DNA of 64,000 nucleotides from Onchocerca volvulus (taxonomy: Eukaryota > Nematoda > Chromadorea > Rhabditida > Onchocercidae). Where the stretch lies: positions 5,330,888 through 5,394,887 of the forward strand of contig HG738138.1 of assembly GCA_000499405.2 (NCBI GenBank), written 5' to 3'. Both the position numbers and the translations under genes were made by a program. The notes under the pieces are model-generated. The model saw nothing but the letters and a program-made list of their open reading frames with translations, was not told the origin of the DNA and made no database searches. Within the stretch, counting starts at the first letter, position 1. Every line of letters begins with the position of its first letter. Positions 34,477 to 49,000 of the stretch are shown one piece after another.

Positions 34477-37400
34477 ATGGGTGACGTAGGCGTATCATTG
34501 GCAGAAATAATCGAAGTACGTGGATGTGGTCTAAATGATGATGAATTGCTTGCATTAATTATTATTGGCTGTGAAGTGCTTACTAAGACACCAGCAGGAG
34601 TATATGCTCCCGAACACGTCATTTTACACACCGATGGTGAACTTGAGGTTTATATTTGGCTTGTTCTGTTTACTGTTCCCGTGATCTCAAATGAAAATTA
34701 TTCTGAAACATGCTTTATTGCAAAAATTATTCTAGAGCTGTAAAAATTTTTCAGAAAATTTCTATATCCATCTTTTAGAATTTTGAAAGTAGATTGTAAG
34801 TATGAAATGATGCAATACAAAAAAATCTTCAGAACTATAATATGTTACACATTCTTGCTTTGCTAATTACACTCGACGGTTTTTTCAGATAAAATCCGTT
34901 TCGAAGGATGAAGTAAGTAGTGAATATGTACCTCCTGAAATACAAGTAGGCAATACTAATGTTGATCCAGGTATTAGTTGTATATATACATATATATTTC
35001 ATCAATTTTCCAAATCTTACGGTTTGACGAGAAGTATAGACTTAAGCCATTTTTAAGTTTTAATACTAGTCTTTATCAGATAATAATGATATAACATTAT
35101 TATTAAATTTTTTTCACATTACCATTTGGGAATGTATATTAATTCCTTACAATTTACACCGATTAGAAAACCTTGACGGATGTTGTTTGAATTGCAGTTA
35201 AAAATTCCTGAATTTTGTTTGTGTATGAGTTACAGTTTATTGAAATCCTTTCATAACTTTCCAAACTAATTACGAAACAATATCTTAACATGGATCGCTT
35301 TTCGCACAAGACAAACCAATTGTTAAGTAAATCATTTTGCGTAATATTTAGGCGCTGTACATGTATACTGCCTCGGAGAAGTTATTCGATTTGCTGGTGC
35401 TGCTGAATCAGGCAATGCAGATTTGTTTTCCTTGTTGAATGTAATGACTGTGGCTCATATTGCAACACGACCATCTATCACTCGGTTTGTTTGCTATTTC
35501 ACTAATCCTTATGCTCCCGAAGTAAGCTTATGATAGCCGCATAAAGATAACGTATCCCTGTAATTGTAAGTTATTACCACTGCCAGAATTGTTTATAATT
35601 TTTCCAAAGACAATGATGGCTTGTTTTTGAAGGATTAAAGAATATTTAACAAATATACAACTGCTACCCTTTAAAAAAATGATTGCGTTTTCCCTACTTC
35701 GTATTGACAAACAACAAATTTTTTTTTCTCCTTTTATTCTTTCCCTTTCGAGAAATAACAAAAATTTGCTGTGCTGGAAAACTTTACTATATCGCGACCT
35801 TCCGGGCTCTGTACATTCCTTTCGTGGTCTTTTTTGCAGAAAAATAATCCGTATCATTTTTCTAGCCTTGGACAAATGGCTAAAAATAAGCTAACAATTC
35901 AAAATCCAAAGGCTTTGCTGGCAGAAATGTATGTTTTGGTCATGGGTGATGAAGCGGAGGATATCGATGATGTAAGTGACATTTATCTTTAGATTGCATG
36001 CAGTATTTTTCCTGAAGCAAAACCAAAACACGTGTAAGGTCTTTTAATCACCACCAGTTAAACCATCGGATGGATTAAAGCAGTAATTTTTTACACTTAA
36101 TATGAATCCTTTCAAGATGTCTTTACAAGTCCCTAATTTCAAGTTATTCATAAATAGAAAAGGAGTACAGACATCGTGCACGTCAATATATTGCGTTGTT
36201 ATGATGAATATTCTTTATTTCAGTTGGACATTTCTTCCGGTGAATACATACCTAATTCTCTTGGCAAAAACGGTGTTTTGAAAAACTTAAAATGGAACCA
36301 TGAAAAAGCTGAAACGAGCAAGGTATCGTATTTCTAAATGACATATGTGAAATCTTACTCGAAAGTATCGGAAAATGAAAATATGTGAATTCTATCTGGA
36401 CTACTTTGATGCATTACATTCAAATGATGGTTTAATTTTTGTGGAAGTGATATATTATCCTGCATTGATTTTTGGAGATACTTGAAGTACTGGGATGATT
36501 TTATTCTAGAATGGCACTTGTGATCAGTTGAGAAAAATGTCGCAAGCAGATTCATTTGATGGTGAAGAAAATACCGGTATTTGGAGGTTGTCAGAAGAAG
36601 ATCCATTTAGTTCAGTAACGATCGCTTGCGAAAAAGCATTGCCAGAAACAAAAGATGTAAGCTTAAATTTTTTATCCGATCTAACGAAACGGGCTATTTT
36701 TTAAAGTGCTTTAAAATGATTTATAAATCATTTGATGGTATTTGCCTTTTTCTAATTTTGGCACCATACTTTTCTTTTTTTAGTTCATATCAAATGTTTT
36801 TGATCTGGAAAAAGAGTTGTGTACTTCGAAAGATGGTGGTTCAGTTTTTTCGTTTGAATTTTCCTAGAAAAACTCGCCCTATCCTAAGTTAACTTTCTGC
36901 TAATGTCCTGGTGTTCCCCCTAATTTTTTCCTCAGAACAGCTGAAATAAACATGGAGCACTTGTACAAGATGAAATGAATGAACCTAGGCGAAACATTCT
37001 CAATTTTTTTTTTACATTATGAAGTCGCGTCTGCTGAACTGATGAAACTTGAATGTGCTTTAGATGGACTGTTTCCAACAAGGAGAACTAGCATCTTTAT
37101 GAATCCAGTATAATTTTATGTTTTGTTTTATCATTAAAAATATGATATCCTTTTGCAGGAAAACAGTCAACCGCTGGAAGAGAAACAGCAAAAGTTGTCT
37201 GTAGGTAAAATTGAGGTGCTTTTGGAACAAAATGAAGAGGAGGGGAAATTAATACCTGAAAGCAGTTTGCGAATAAAATCTCTTTCCTATGATTTTGATG
37301 ATGATATTGTGGAATATAGAGAAAAAAATATTTCTCCTGATGAACTGACCTCCATTCCAACAATCGTCACCAGAGATTGTGTTGAGAAGGTTAGCTGTGC

Positions 37401-40400
37401 TATTATTAATATGATTATTGGTATTAATGAGATTATTAACTTGGCAAGAAATGGCTAGGTTTAATGCCGTAATTCATATATTGTAGTATTTACTAGGATA
37501 TCGGATAGCTTTTTTATATGATTTTATGTGGTTTTCAACAGAGACACTGTCACTGGAAGTGAAACTGGTGTGAATTTACATAATTTCATAACTTGAAGTT
37601 GTTTAGAAGCTTTAAGCTAGTTTAAGTTGACATCGTTTTAAGAATTCGGATTTAGTTTACGACTTTAAGGTGAATGAAATCGTGGATTATAATGGCCATA
37701 AACTTCTTTCCACTGACATTATTCACGAATGTAATGACTCTGTATCTTCTTTGTCACCTATTTCGGAGGTTAGTGAGAAGTCAATTTTCTATCGTTCTAA
37801 TTGTTGAAAAAGTTGAATGAGGAACTCGAATTTGGAATATCACTATTTTATATTCGTTTGTGCAGTGTGCTGCAAAAAAAATGCCTGTATCCACTCATTC
37901 GTATTAATTTTGTCGTATGTTTTTCAGGTTGATGAAGGGCAAAAAATTATTACGTCTACATTTCTGTCTTCAAATGGCCAAAATGTAAGTTCAGTGTAGT
38001 TTCACGATTTTTTCATCTGTCGTTTCCCGTGCTTTTGGATTTTTTGTTTTTTCTATAACTTCCACACAATTATAGGAATGAATCAATCGTTTATCATTGC
38101 CATTTTGCATCTTTAGCTCTTTTATTACGTGTATATGAAATTATTCCAGTATCTGTTATAGATTGTTGATGGACAAGATTCACTGAAAGAATCTAATCAT
38201 GAATCATCGGCTGTTAATAAAAATGGGAATGTGCCAGAAGTTGTCTTGTCAAAAAAAGTGAGGTTCCTTCCATGAAATATTCTGATAAAAAGATTTTTTG
38301 GCAAATACATCTATACACAACTTCAATGCAGGAAAATGGAGAAGAACCGCCATCACCAGTTTTAGAGCCTAGAGTAAAAGAAGTAGCTGCACGAGAAACT
38401 TCTGATATCTCTATTGCAACTGGTTGGTTAATTCTTTTTAATCTATTTATTAGTCGTGTCTTATTTTTTTACACTTGCAATATATATTCAAATTTTGTTG
38501 TGAATTTGGAAGATATTCCTTGGAAAACTTTGTTGCAATATTTTTAAAGCTTCAATTATAATGTTTCGATCGATATTCGAAGTTGACCTTGTTTTTCTGA
38601 ATTGTTTTTAGAGCAAAAGTTCATGAGAAGAAATTCGCTTTTGCCAAATAGAATAAGTGGGCGCAAATCCTCATCGAAACATTTTAAACGAAGGGTAAAA
38701 ATGTATTCTATTTTTGATAAAGATATCTCATATAAACAAAAAGACGGCACTTTTTGGTATTTATGATTTATTGCCACTAACAGTTTATTTAGTGCAGGAT
38801 ATTAAAGGACCAATTTGTCAGCTAATGTCATATCAGTTTTAACAATTTTTTGCATGATCTTGTTAGTCTTGCTGTAACAGTTTCACGATTGGAAAATACA
38901 CTTCACAAGAATGATGAAAAATTCTGGTGATTCTAATGAATTTAATGTTAACGTTACTTTGAGCCGGTTTTTTAAACGAAGGCATTTTTGAAGGTAATAG
39001 TTCAAGTTTTAACAAAACATCAGTTTCATGTTTTTGATTTCAGTTGAAAGCGGAACCAGAGTTTATAAGAAACGTGAACGCGTCATCCATATGTTTAAAG
39101 GCTCCCGCTCAGCGAAAAGTTATTGTTGATTTTTTTTTCTAAAATCTGCATGATTTTAGATAGTATAAATTATTTTTAATCTTACATAGTCCAAATTTTT
39201 AGTGATTATTGCTATATTTCCTTCCTACCGTTGCGTATTTAGGAAAACCAGTTATTGTTCTGCAGCAGTCACTATAATGAAATAGGGAGTATGACATGCA
39301 CTTTAGACTTTATTATTCTTTATCATAGAGTAATATACATCAAATATCTGCGAAAGGATGAGATTATTAAATTGCATGAAATAAGCGTATTCATTGTATA
39401 TTTAATGAAAGAGTGACTGAATATTGTTCAATTTTTTCTTCCTTTGCAGAAAAAGGTAACATTACACAGGATAGAACATACGGATGTAACTGTTGAGTTG
39501 CTTAGTGGAAAGCATGTTGAAGTGAGCTGTCGTTCGGATGCTGTTGCGTTGGAAATTGCTGATGTCGTCATGAGGCACATGAATTTTAATGAGAACTCGT
39601 TCTTTGGTTTAACTATATTGAGGGGTATATTTAAACTCATTTTATTTTTATTACCTGTTATTTGAGCAGTTACATCCTTAATCGTCTAGGGGCTATTTCA
39701 GATGATTTTGTTATTAAGCATCCTGGTATAAGAAACCGGATGGTAATATTTTTACAGTCAAGTATAGCTTTTCTAACTTCTTCATTAGAACATTCCAAAA
39801 AACTACTGGTAAATGAGAATTTATTGTTATCTTTAATGAAACCAGAATATTGTAGTCTTCAGGTATATAATATTTACCTACTATTTCAAGAATAAAATTG
39901 TTCTGCATGCCAATTAACTTTGTAGATGGCGAGCATTTCTTTCTGGATGATCATCAGCGTCTAGAAAAATTTGCACCGCCAGGTTGGAAAAACGCAAGAC
40001 AATATGGATCATCCAAAAGGCTTTACATGTTATATCTGCGCTTTCGATATTATCCAGCATCAATCGTCTTTATACGGTTTGTTTTCATGATGTAAAAAGT
40101 CATTCCATTTTGAGATATAATAGAGAGAAAAGAATTCCTTCTGTCATTGTGGATCTGTTTCTCTATTTTTCTGTCTCACTTTTTTCTTTCAAAGATTTCT
40201 CTATTGCTATAGAAGATGCTCTTTTTACAACTGTTGTACACTTTCTCAAGGTGTATATTATTCTAGAATTTGAAATAAGGCTTCCCATGTCAGATTATAC
40301 GATTCTCAATAAAGCAATATTCGACAGGGCTGATTTTTCCGTGCTACATGAATGGATCATTTCAGAACTGAAGTTGTATTACATGAGTTGTATTTACAAT

Positions 40401-43400
40401 TGCGACGAGACATTTTGGATGATCGCATTCAACCAAAACGTGATTTATTGTATGATTTAGCAGCATTTGCTTTGCAAAGCGAGTATTCTGATCAACCTAA
40501 TGTAACACTTTCCGATTACTTTGATGTCCAGCATTATATACCTAAGGTCATATTTTAATTCTTCTGAAATTTAATATTTTATTGTTAAACCTTTATTAAG
40601 GTTTTATTCTTTTTCAAAAGCATATATACTTTGTCATTTTTGAAAGCAAAATCTCCATTAGTCAACTATTAAATCTTTTATCATTGACTTTTTAAACCCT
40701 TAACTTTTTTTAATTTGTTTTGCAAAAAAGTTTGAACTGCTCGATTAATAGTAATAAAATTTAACAAATTCTTTTTTATCCAGATAAAAATTTGTTTTGA
40801 AATTCACAACGAGGAATGAGTAAAAAAAATTGATTGGAGAAAAAATAAGAGGTTTAATAATCAGGAAAATGCATTTTATTTTTTTTATTGATTAGTGATC
40901 TACAAATCACTTCAAATTGGCATGTAGGCATGTATTCATGCATCAATTATTTAATTGTGATGTGTTTTCATTTTAGAGATATTTGGATAACTGCAACGAG
41001 AAAACAATAATTAAAGAGATAATCGAAAAACATGGAAGATACCGCGGAATGAAGCAGCAGGATGCTGAGAAGCGTTTTATTCTGGTGAGTTTTGTGTAAT
41101 GTTCATTTCCTAAATTGTATGAATCGAATATAATGCAAAATTTGAGTTAATATTTTTATACCATTTCTCAACACTTTTATAGCTATGCCGAATGCTGTAT
41201 GATGAGAAATGTGATAGTTAGAAATAGATTTTATTTCACATTTTAACCATAGTTGTGCGCACTCGAGAATATGTTGTAAAAAAAGGTTTGCCCATAGTGA
41301 CTGGTGCGAACTCAATAGAAAGACTAAAAAAGTCAAACCCATTTTAAATCTTTGTAAGCTTAGCAGTATAAATAGCTGGTTTTTTCTTGAAATTTGCGCG
41401 TTCATCCAGACTGTTGAGCGGCTTAAATGTTATTGACTATACTCGCATTTTCGGAATTTCGGAATTCATGCTGAACAATAATCAAATTCTTAGTTCTGTT
41501 TTCCAGTTGTGTCAGCGATTACCTGATTATGGGGCTCATTTGCATCGTGTTTTCGCATCGAAACCATCGATAAATCTTGGTAATACACCCTTTGGTGATC
41601 CTGAAACTGGCGTGACACAGTGGATTGGGATTATGACACGTGGTATTGTGCTTTTCGAAGAAGAAAGGTTGACTTTTTAGATTTGATGTAATGAAAGGAT
41701 TTTTTTTCTGATTCCCTGTATTGTTTTAAATTGGATATATGTTTTTAGCGATGGTCGGCATGCCCAGATAGAACATCTTTGGCAAAATACGCAAACTTTA
41801 CAGTTTGATAAGAAGCGCTTCGTGATCGCTTCTGAAATTCACGAACCATCTACCAGTGTCTTCTATGCTGATCATTATACAAAGTATGCATGGAAAGTTC
41901 GTTTTGTATAGCATGCATTTATGTTTTATTAAATTGTTAAGAATGTCTTGCTTCGTAACATGTGCAGTATTGTTTGTCCATGTAGTTCAGCAACTTTTTT
42001 CCAGAAGTGCCTATTTTGTCCGTTTCGCGGCTTCACAGCATCGTTTTATGATAAAAATGCGGCAGTGGAATCATACTTTAAGGCGTGATAGTCCTTTCCA
42101 GTTTCGTAAAATGCCGGATGTTGGTGCGGACACTAATTTTGTGGAAGAGGTTTTAATTGTAGTAATCTTTCAAAATTACTGAGTATTCTCAAAACAATTT
42201 TTAGCATCCTAAATGCATGTTGTAACAATAGACGAAAGAGTATGAAATATTTCATTTTGAATTTATAGATGAATGCTGTTAGCCAGATGTGCTTTTATTA
42301 TGATAAGGTCTAGTTCTATCAAAGGTGTGAATTATTTTTTGTTGAAGAACAGTAGTTTAAAGTGCTGTGTTTCGTTTCTTATTTTATCATATTCTGGTGC
42401 GCATGTATTAGAATTTTTTCTCGTTAATTTACAAGTTATTATGCTGTGAGCAACTACATTGTAACAAAATCAGTCAGATCTATCATATTAATATGATTTG
42501 CCAGATATGATTAAGATGTACAAAATAGTTTAAGCTATTTATTAAATGACTATTTGAAAATATAATTCTCAATTTATTTCCATCATTGTAGATATCGTTG
42601 ATGAATTATATGAGTGCTTGTGATAAAGCAAGCATACCGGAATCTAGTTTTGCCAGAAATAGTGATCAATATACCTCAGGCAATATTTCATCAAAAAAAC
42701 ATACAGAGACTGCGCATGACTCCAGCTTCAAACCAAGAACCAGTTCAATAAATGGTGTGTTTAAATCTTAAATCGTACAATTTTTCTTTTTTTAGAGAAA
42801 TCGGAATCAATTATGAGGGGGATCATTCTGCAGCGCGCCAGCTTGTTCATTATGTTAATAGTTCATATTTTGGGTTTAAAATTTTCAAGACTTTAAAATT
42901 CCTATTTAAATGAAATATATTTCATCTAGATGATCGAATTTTGGAAGAGATATCTCCTGAAGAATCCACTGAAAACGGTGGTGGATATATATTGGAAATT
43001 TTGCTAGAAAAGGATCCAAGTAGTGGACTCGGTCTAACGTTGGTTGATGGTAATCTGAATGGTGTTACAGGTGTATATGTAAAGTCTGTATCCGAAGAAG
43101 GTGTTGGAAAAAAAGGAGTTAGTTGATGTTCTAAAATTTTTGTTAGTTTTTTCCTTCGAAAGTAAAATGTGATTTTATATCTTGATTTAGATTTTGATTT
43201 AGCTTGAAAAAGATGTCAAAAATTCAGGGAGTGAATGTTGGTGATCGACTACTGAGTGTCAATAATGTATCACTTATTGGTAAGGATAGACATGTAACTG
43301 TCGATCTAGTGAAAAAGTGTGGCAATCTTGTCCATCTAAAGATTTTCAGGTAGGTTTTTTTTTTTCTTTGCGCAATCATGAAGTATGATTTCCCATCATG

Positions 43401-46077
43401 GTCGTGGCAACATGAGATAGCGTATCGTTTGTTTTAACCTTTCATTTGGACCATGTACTTGTCTGATTGCGGAACGACAGCTGTTCTCTACACTGTTTTC
43501 TGGGCAACAAGATTGACCGGTAGATGCTTTTCGTCATTTCTTATTCTCGTTGTTTTAGAGGTTATAGATTGTGAATAAATGCTAGTATTTAACGAGGTGA
43601 TTACCTTTGTGTTAACGGCAACAATAAATTCATAAAAATATGTCTTTGCTGAAAAAGTTGTTAATTCTTATTTTTCTATTATTTCAATAAAAATCCTGAT
43701 TTCGACCTAATATTCATTACTCTTCCCATTGTTTTAGAGCCCAGTATTATTTTTTCGCGGGATTGTACTAATTGATAGAAATCTTCGCATTCTCTAGTCG
43801 ATTAACTCTCTTTGCTAAGAAGACAGAACTATTTCGTATTATTTTTAGTGAGATTCAATATTTTAAGATTAGAAGCGATAACATCTGCACTTGCTTCTGG
43901 CATTATTAAGGACAAAACAGTGGTTGAAGATCAGAAAGGATATAAAAATAATTCACTCTCTGTTAGTGAAGGTTAGTTTTTTTTTAATGATTAAGTCAGG
44001 ATCTGAAAAAGAAATGTTTTTGATTCATAAACGATATTTGTATAATTTGTAGGACTGCGCTCAAGGACGCCACCACCACCAAGGAAGTATTCAAATATCC
44101 TGAAGAAGCGCACAAGAGCTGTTAGTGATTTTGGCGCTGTTGGTGATACTTTACCCGATCTGAATAGCGAAGATTTATTGTCAAATCTTAGAAGCGAATC
44201 GAAATTGAGGTAAATTGCTCTCGTTTGTTTCATTGTTGTGCTTAGCAAAAGGGATATTTAAGTATTGATTTCTTCAGTCTGTTGAGTACAGTTAACTTCT
44301 TTATCATAAACTGTTCCTCACACATTATGTTGAGAGAACTTTTTGAAAAATATTGTACAAATTGTTTAAGATGAGGTGCAGCAGTACCCGAAGCTTTTCT
44401 AAATGCAACAGTATAAAAGAAGAATGCAGAGCTATCAATTTCTTTATCTTCTTTTTTTTTTTTTAATTTACTATCACTGCTGATGCTTGTTATTATTTTC
44501 AGATATTTACGGCCTGAGACTTTATTGAACGAGGTCGAATATGGAATGGGACACAACGTTCCGGTAGTATCCATGTATAAGTTCGAAGGTGTTGATGATG
44601 AATTTGTAGAACATTCTCCGAAACGATCTAGTACAGAATCATATTTTCCATTTAAGACAAATGAAAATGATTGGCTGAAAACGGGGAAGAGTAATGCTAA
44701 CCAACAAAAACTTCCATCCGCCGAGTGGAAATCGGTGCAAGATTATAGGTATTTGGAAGAATTCTTTTGTATTTTACAAGAAATTATCGAGTAAAAGTCA
44801 TTTTATATAGCTCTAGTATTTATAGAAAGAAACCAAATCTTGATTGGGCTGATGACCTGGATGATATTGTGGAACCGTTGTCTTCCGATATTTCGTTGGT
44901 TACGCTGGAACGTAATGAATCTGGTAGCCTCGGTTTTCAAATTGCATCTAGCGCAGGTATTGTATATATAAAGCAAATTACTGCAGAGCCTGCATTGACA
45001 TGCCCTGATATTCAAGTGGGAGACAAGATTGTATCGGTTCGTTTTAAATTCACCAGTTCAAGTTCTGGGTTTTCTCTTTGTATTACGTTTCTTTTTTTTT
45101 TCAGATATTTAGATATCATATTTATGAAGATTTCCGAATTACAGTTGCAAGGTAGATTGCAACGATTAGAAATATTATGTCGGACATTTTTATTGTATAA
45201 TATATATATCTTGAAGTATTTTTGCAGGTAAATCATGAGAGGGTGCAAAATTTAACACATCAGCAATTGGTGGATCTATTAAGAAAGGGTGGTGATAAAG
45301 TGGTAATAGGCTTACAAAACTCGGACAAGGAAATAATTACTCATGATGAAAGCGAACAGACTATACGAGTCGTTCTGGAGAAGTCTCATACGGGTTCCCT
45401 TGGTCTTAGTCTAGCGAAAAAAACTGGTTTTGATGGTACGTTACCTATTTTGACACTTGTTAGCCATAATTTTTGATTTATTTTATACGTTATCAGTAGA
45501 GTTGTAAATTTTCTGTTTTCGTTTTTGAACAGAGAAGATTTCTCAAATGCCCAATTTTAGAAATACTTTTATTTTTGCGAAAAATTTAATCGTTTGTGGA
45601 TCATTTTAAAACTATTTTAGAGATATTTTAAAATCATTTTAGGAGCCATTTTAAAACTCTTTCATCTTTAAAATAAAACTTGTGCTGCTGAGTTGATTTA
45701 GTTTTATTCAAAAATTATCGTAGTGTCCTTTATTCACTACGGCGAAAATTTTTGAGAGTTACAATCTTACGCTGCTGATTCGTGTATTTTCCTGCTGAAA
45801 GAGATGCGCTATGCCCGAGCCGAATCATGTTTGGCCGTATTCTGTTCACTGATTGGTTTCGTTTTAATTTCTAACGTGAAATATTTTAGGAATTTACATC
45901 CGAATGATTAGCAGTGGTAGTGCTGCGGATATTGATGGAACACTGCATATTGGCGATAAAATTTGGAAAGTCAATGGGCAATCAGTGAGGAATTGTACAC
46001 CAGGTGCCATCGTTGATTTATTGAAAGCTGCAAGTAACCCCGTAGAAATTATTGTAAAACGAGCCGTCGTTAAGTAA
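34477..46077 (+). CDS. KIND-FERM-PDZ x3 scaffold protein, FRMPD2/PTPN13-like without phosphatase
   Basis: I can join 29 exons in phase into about 1400 aa. Exons: 34477-34647, 34889-34970, 35352-35521, 35840-35971, 36224-36322, 36510-36656, 37159-37389, 37643-37768, 37928-37984, 38162-38257, 38332-38422, 38612-38694, 39044-39118, 39450-39624, 39926-40076, 40366-40546, 40977-41084, 41507-41667, 41749-41883, 42005-42149, 42592-42754, 42930-43117, 43228-43349, 43868-43971, 44053-44209, 44503-44748, 44826-45036, 45228-45435, 45890-46077. A KIND domain (about 1-200) opens with VSLAEIIEVRGCGLNDDELLAL. A long acidic linker follows. FERM spans about 521-870 (KKVTLHRIEHTD, ELYLQLRRDIL, FALQSEY, WIGIMTRGIVLFE). 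Three PDZ domains have loops SGLGLTL, GSLGFQI and GSLGLSL (from about 945, 1222 and 1313). KIND-FERM-PDZ occurs in FRMPD2 and PTPN13, cortical polarity and junction scaffolds. The frame stops after PDZ3 and no phosphatase exon follows on this strand, which favours FRMPD2. Confidence 0.88.
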
Positions 46078-49000
46078 CTGGTTTATAATGTTAAATGATG
46101 TTTCCTATCAATGCATTATTATTAATTTTACAAATTTCAGTCTTCAATTAGTTATAATGATGTTGCAAGTCAGGTTTTTCAATGATGGTAATTGTTCTTT
46201 TATTTGTACCTTTTCACTGAACTAATTTCATTTTATTCTGTTTCATGCCACTGTAAAGCTCTCTGTGTAATTTGTAGACACAACATATCATACTGATGCT
46301 CTCACTATATGTGTAAAAATTTTCATGTATCATGCATTCTTTCTTTTCTATTTATGCTGCATTATGGAACTCATAATATTTGCATTCCATGCGCACATTA
46401 ATTTTTTATGAAATTTATCGATACTTCAACAACCATTATCTATATGAAACTTATGCATTTCAAGAAAAAATTGGTTTGATTATTTGCTTGTTGAGCTTAG
46501 CACAAACTCTCGTTTTCTTCAAATTCTCGATGAATTTTGAATAGACAATGTTGTTGTTATATTATCAGACTTTCGACTGTTGAACTCTGTAATTTCTCAT
46601 TTGAAATATAGGTTATCCAGAAACGGTGCATTAAATCTTCCCGTTGTTGAGCATCATGTTTTCTTCCCGATATTTATTTCAAGCAATGTCTGCGTTTCAT
46701 CATACTGGTGTCATACTTTTACTAGCAAACCATTTTGTGATTGCAAATATCAAGCTTGAAGTGTACTTTGTATAGCAGTGCAGGTATAATTGTATATTAT
46801 CAGTTCGAGAATGTATTTGCGACATTCCTTTATATAAATGATGTGTAGCGTATATGAAAGCGAAATTCTTTTTATATCTTGTCTTCTGATTGATGGGACG
46901 AGGCCAATGGCGAAAGTTAGTAATTACTTGATGGAAGAAGAGCGTTTTTTTTGTCACCATTGAAGTATAGTAACTTTCATGTCCTGTGAACACTTTTCAT
47001 GCCTTGCGTTCAACTTTCATGCTCTGCGAACAAGCAAAATACTTCCATGTTTTGCAATTTTTGGTGATAATTTAAAGTGATATACATTTTTTTTTCATAT
47101 ATATATATATATATATATATGTATTTGATTGCTCATTTCCTTTTCTATATAAGTGAGCGTGTCACTTGACTCTTGTAACAAATGAGAAGTATTGGTATTT
47201 AATTACTGGTTATGCTGCGAGTGTCTTTTTCAATGTAGCTAATTTATATTATAATTTTATTGTAAATTAAACGAAAAAAAGAAGAATCATTCTAAGTGGG
47301 ATTTATATATATGGAAAAAAAAATCTCAAGTTCAGGATAAGAGAGAGGGAGATGGGGATTGGTGAACCAAGTATATATTTAGAGTTATAATGTGCGTGAC
47401 ATAATAAAATTTTTTTTTTTTCAAAATTTTAGGATTGTTTGAGCTTTCACTTTTACTAATTTTCCAGAATTACTATTAATGTTATGGGATATATGTAGGG
47501 ATTTGTAACAACAAACTCTCCTTTAATAAGAGGTAAAATTATTTTACTTTCAGAATTATGTTGAGCAAAATTCGATTAGTAAATATTACGTGATATGTTC
47601 TGCAGGGAGCTACTGTGGAAGTCGTGCTGCGAGAGTGTTTTTGCAAAATCTTCGTATTTTTAAGACGATATCTAATTGAACTGTTGACACTATTTGGGTA
47701 AAATTGTTTAAGTTTTGGAGTGGTCGCATGTTTTTCGCATACTTTTTTTCTAGTTTATAGTTGTAATGGTGTTTAACTGACAAAAAGTTGCTTCAGAAGC
47801 TAGTGGATTTGGTTCTCAACTGAGCTGTGTTTCATTTACTGAACAGATATCTCCTCAGAATGTGTTAAGCAATCTATCTAAATAAACAAAAATGTAGATG
47901 TTCGTTATTCATTTCCGCGCACAACATTTCAAAATATTCAGCGATTGGTTTGAAATTTTGATACAACGCTGCATTCAAATAGGCGCCTACTTTTATATGT
48001 ATAAGGGTATGTTTAAGAACTTTCGGAAATTTAAGATTTTGAACAAACGAACATTTCCGGGTCCAGCTAGTTGTAACAAAATTAGAGATGCCTATGGGAG
48101 CACAAAAATTCTTCGTGTCGTACTCGTTACATTTCAGATGTTTTCTGGTGCTTATTTGCGAATATATCCTCATTTTTACATTTTTTTTTCACCTCTTCGT
48201 TTATTATCATTTTGTCGTTGCTTCGGTGTCTTTTTTTGAATGAGAAGAAATATCAATGGTGATATTCTTGGGCTTTTTACTACTCATAAATAGTTTTGTC
48301 CGAAAAATGCAATCCTTATCTTTGCTGTATGAACTTAGACAATGAAGACAGTTCCCTATCTTTGAAATTTTACTCGTTGTTAGTAAGGGCTATTATTCAT
48401 GAAGTCTTGCATTTCCTGTTCTTGTACAAAGGATAGAAGTGATGATTGATGGGGATATTTCTTCGTCTTCCTGTCTGTGAAAATTAATGTCATTCGTCAT
48501 TTTATGGTGCAAATAATCATAGCTTCCGTCTCAAGTGTTTAAATTAGAATCTTGTTTTATTTTTCTTTGCCTGTTAATATATTTTTTTCTATATATTGTA
48601 AAGTTGCATGCACTTTGTTGATAACTACATGTACACTATTAATAAGCACTTGGTAATTCACCAGATATTCTTTTATTAGGTTGGTTAGCTGTTATAAAGT
48701 TGAACATATTCAAATAGCTATTTTTAAAGGGAGAAGTAGGCATGGATGACAATAACCAACACCATTACGGTTGTCATTTGACCATAGATAGTGAATGAGA
48801 AATTAATAATTAGAGGAATGCGATCAGATAAATGCATCACAATATCGGATGAGTCATCAACCATAATACTCGAGAGGCAGTTCCATGACAGTGGAATTTT
48901 GCAAGTGACTTCTGTCATCTATATCGCATAATTTCCAAATGCAAGTTCCATGAAGTTTAAAATTTACTTGATTTCACAATATCTGATTACTCACTACTTC

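Noticed and set aside
37550..37590. Acceptor-like site and possible extra exon in the FERM/PDZ gene
   Set aside because: The reading frame continues cleanly from the exon ending at 37389 to the one at 37643, and the intermediate candidate does not fit in phase.
46700..46993. 97-codon minus-strand frame downstream of the FERM/PDZ gene
   Set aside because: It shows no domain and no splice signals; it lies in what is probably 3' UTR of the opposite strand.
47874..48239. About 100-codon frames open on both strands in the FERM/PDZ-ACK intergenic region
   Set aside because: Neither product resembles a known domain, no splice or leader context is present, and both strands being open points to composition rather than coding.
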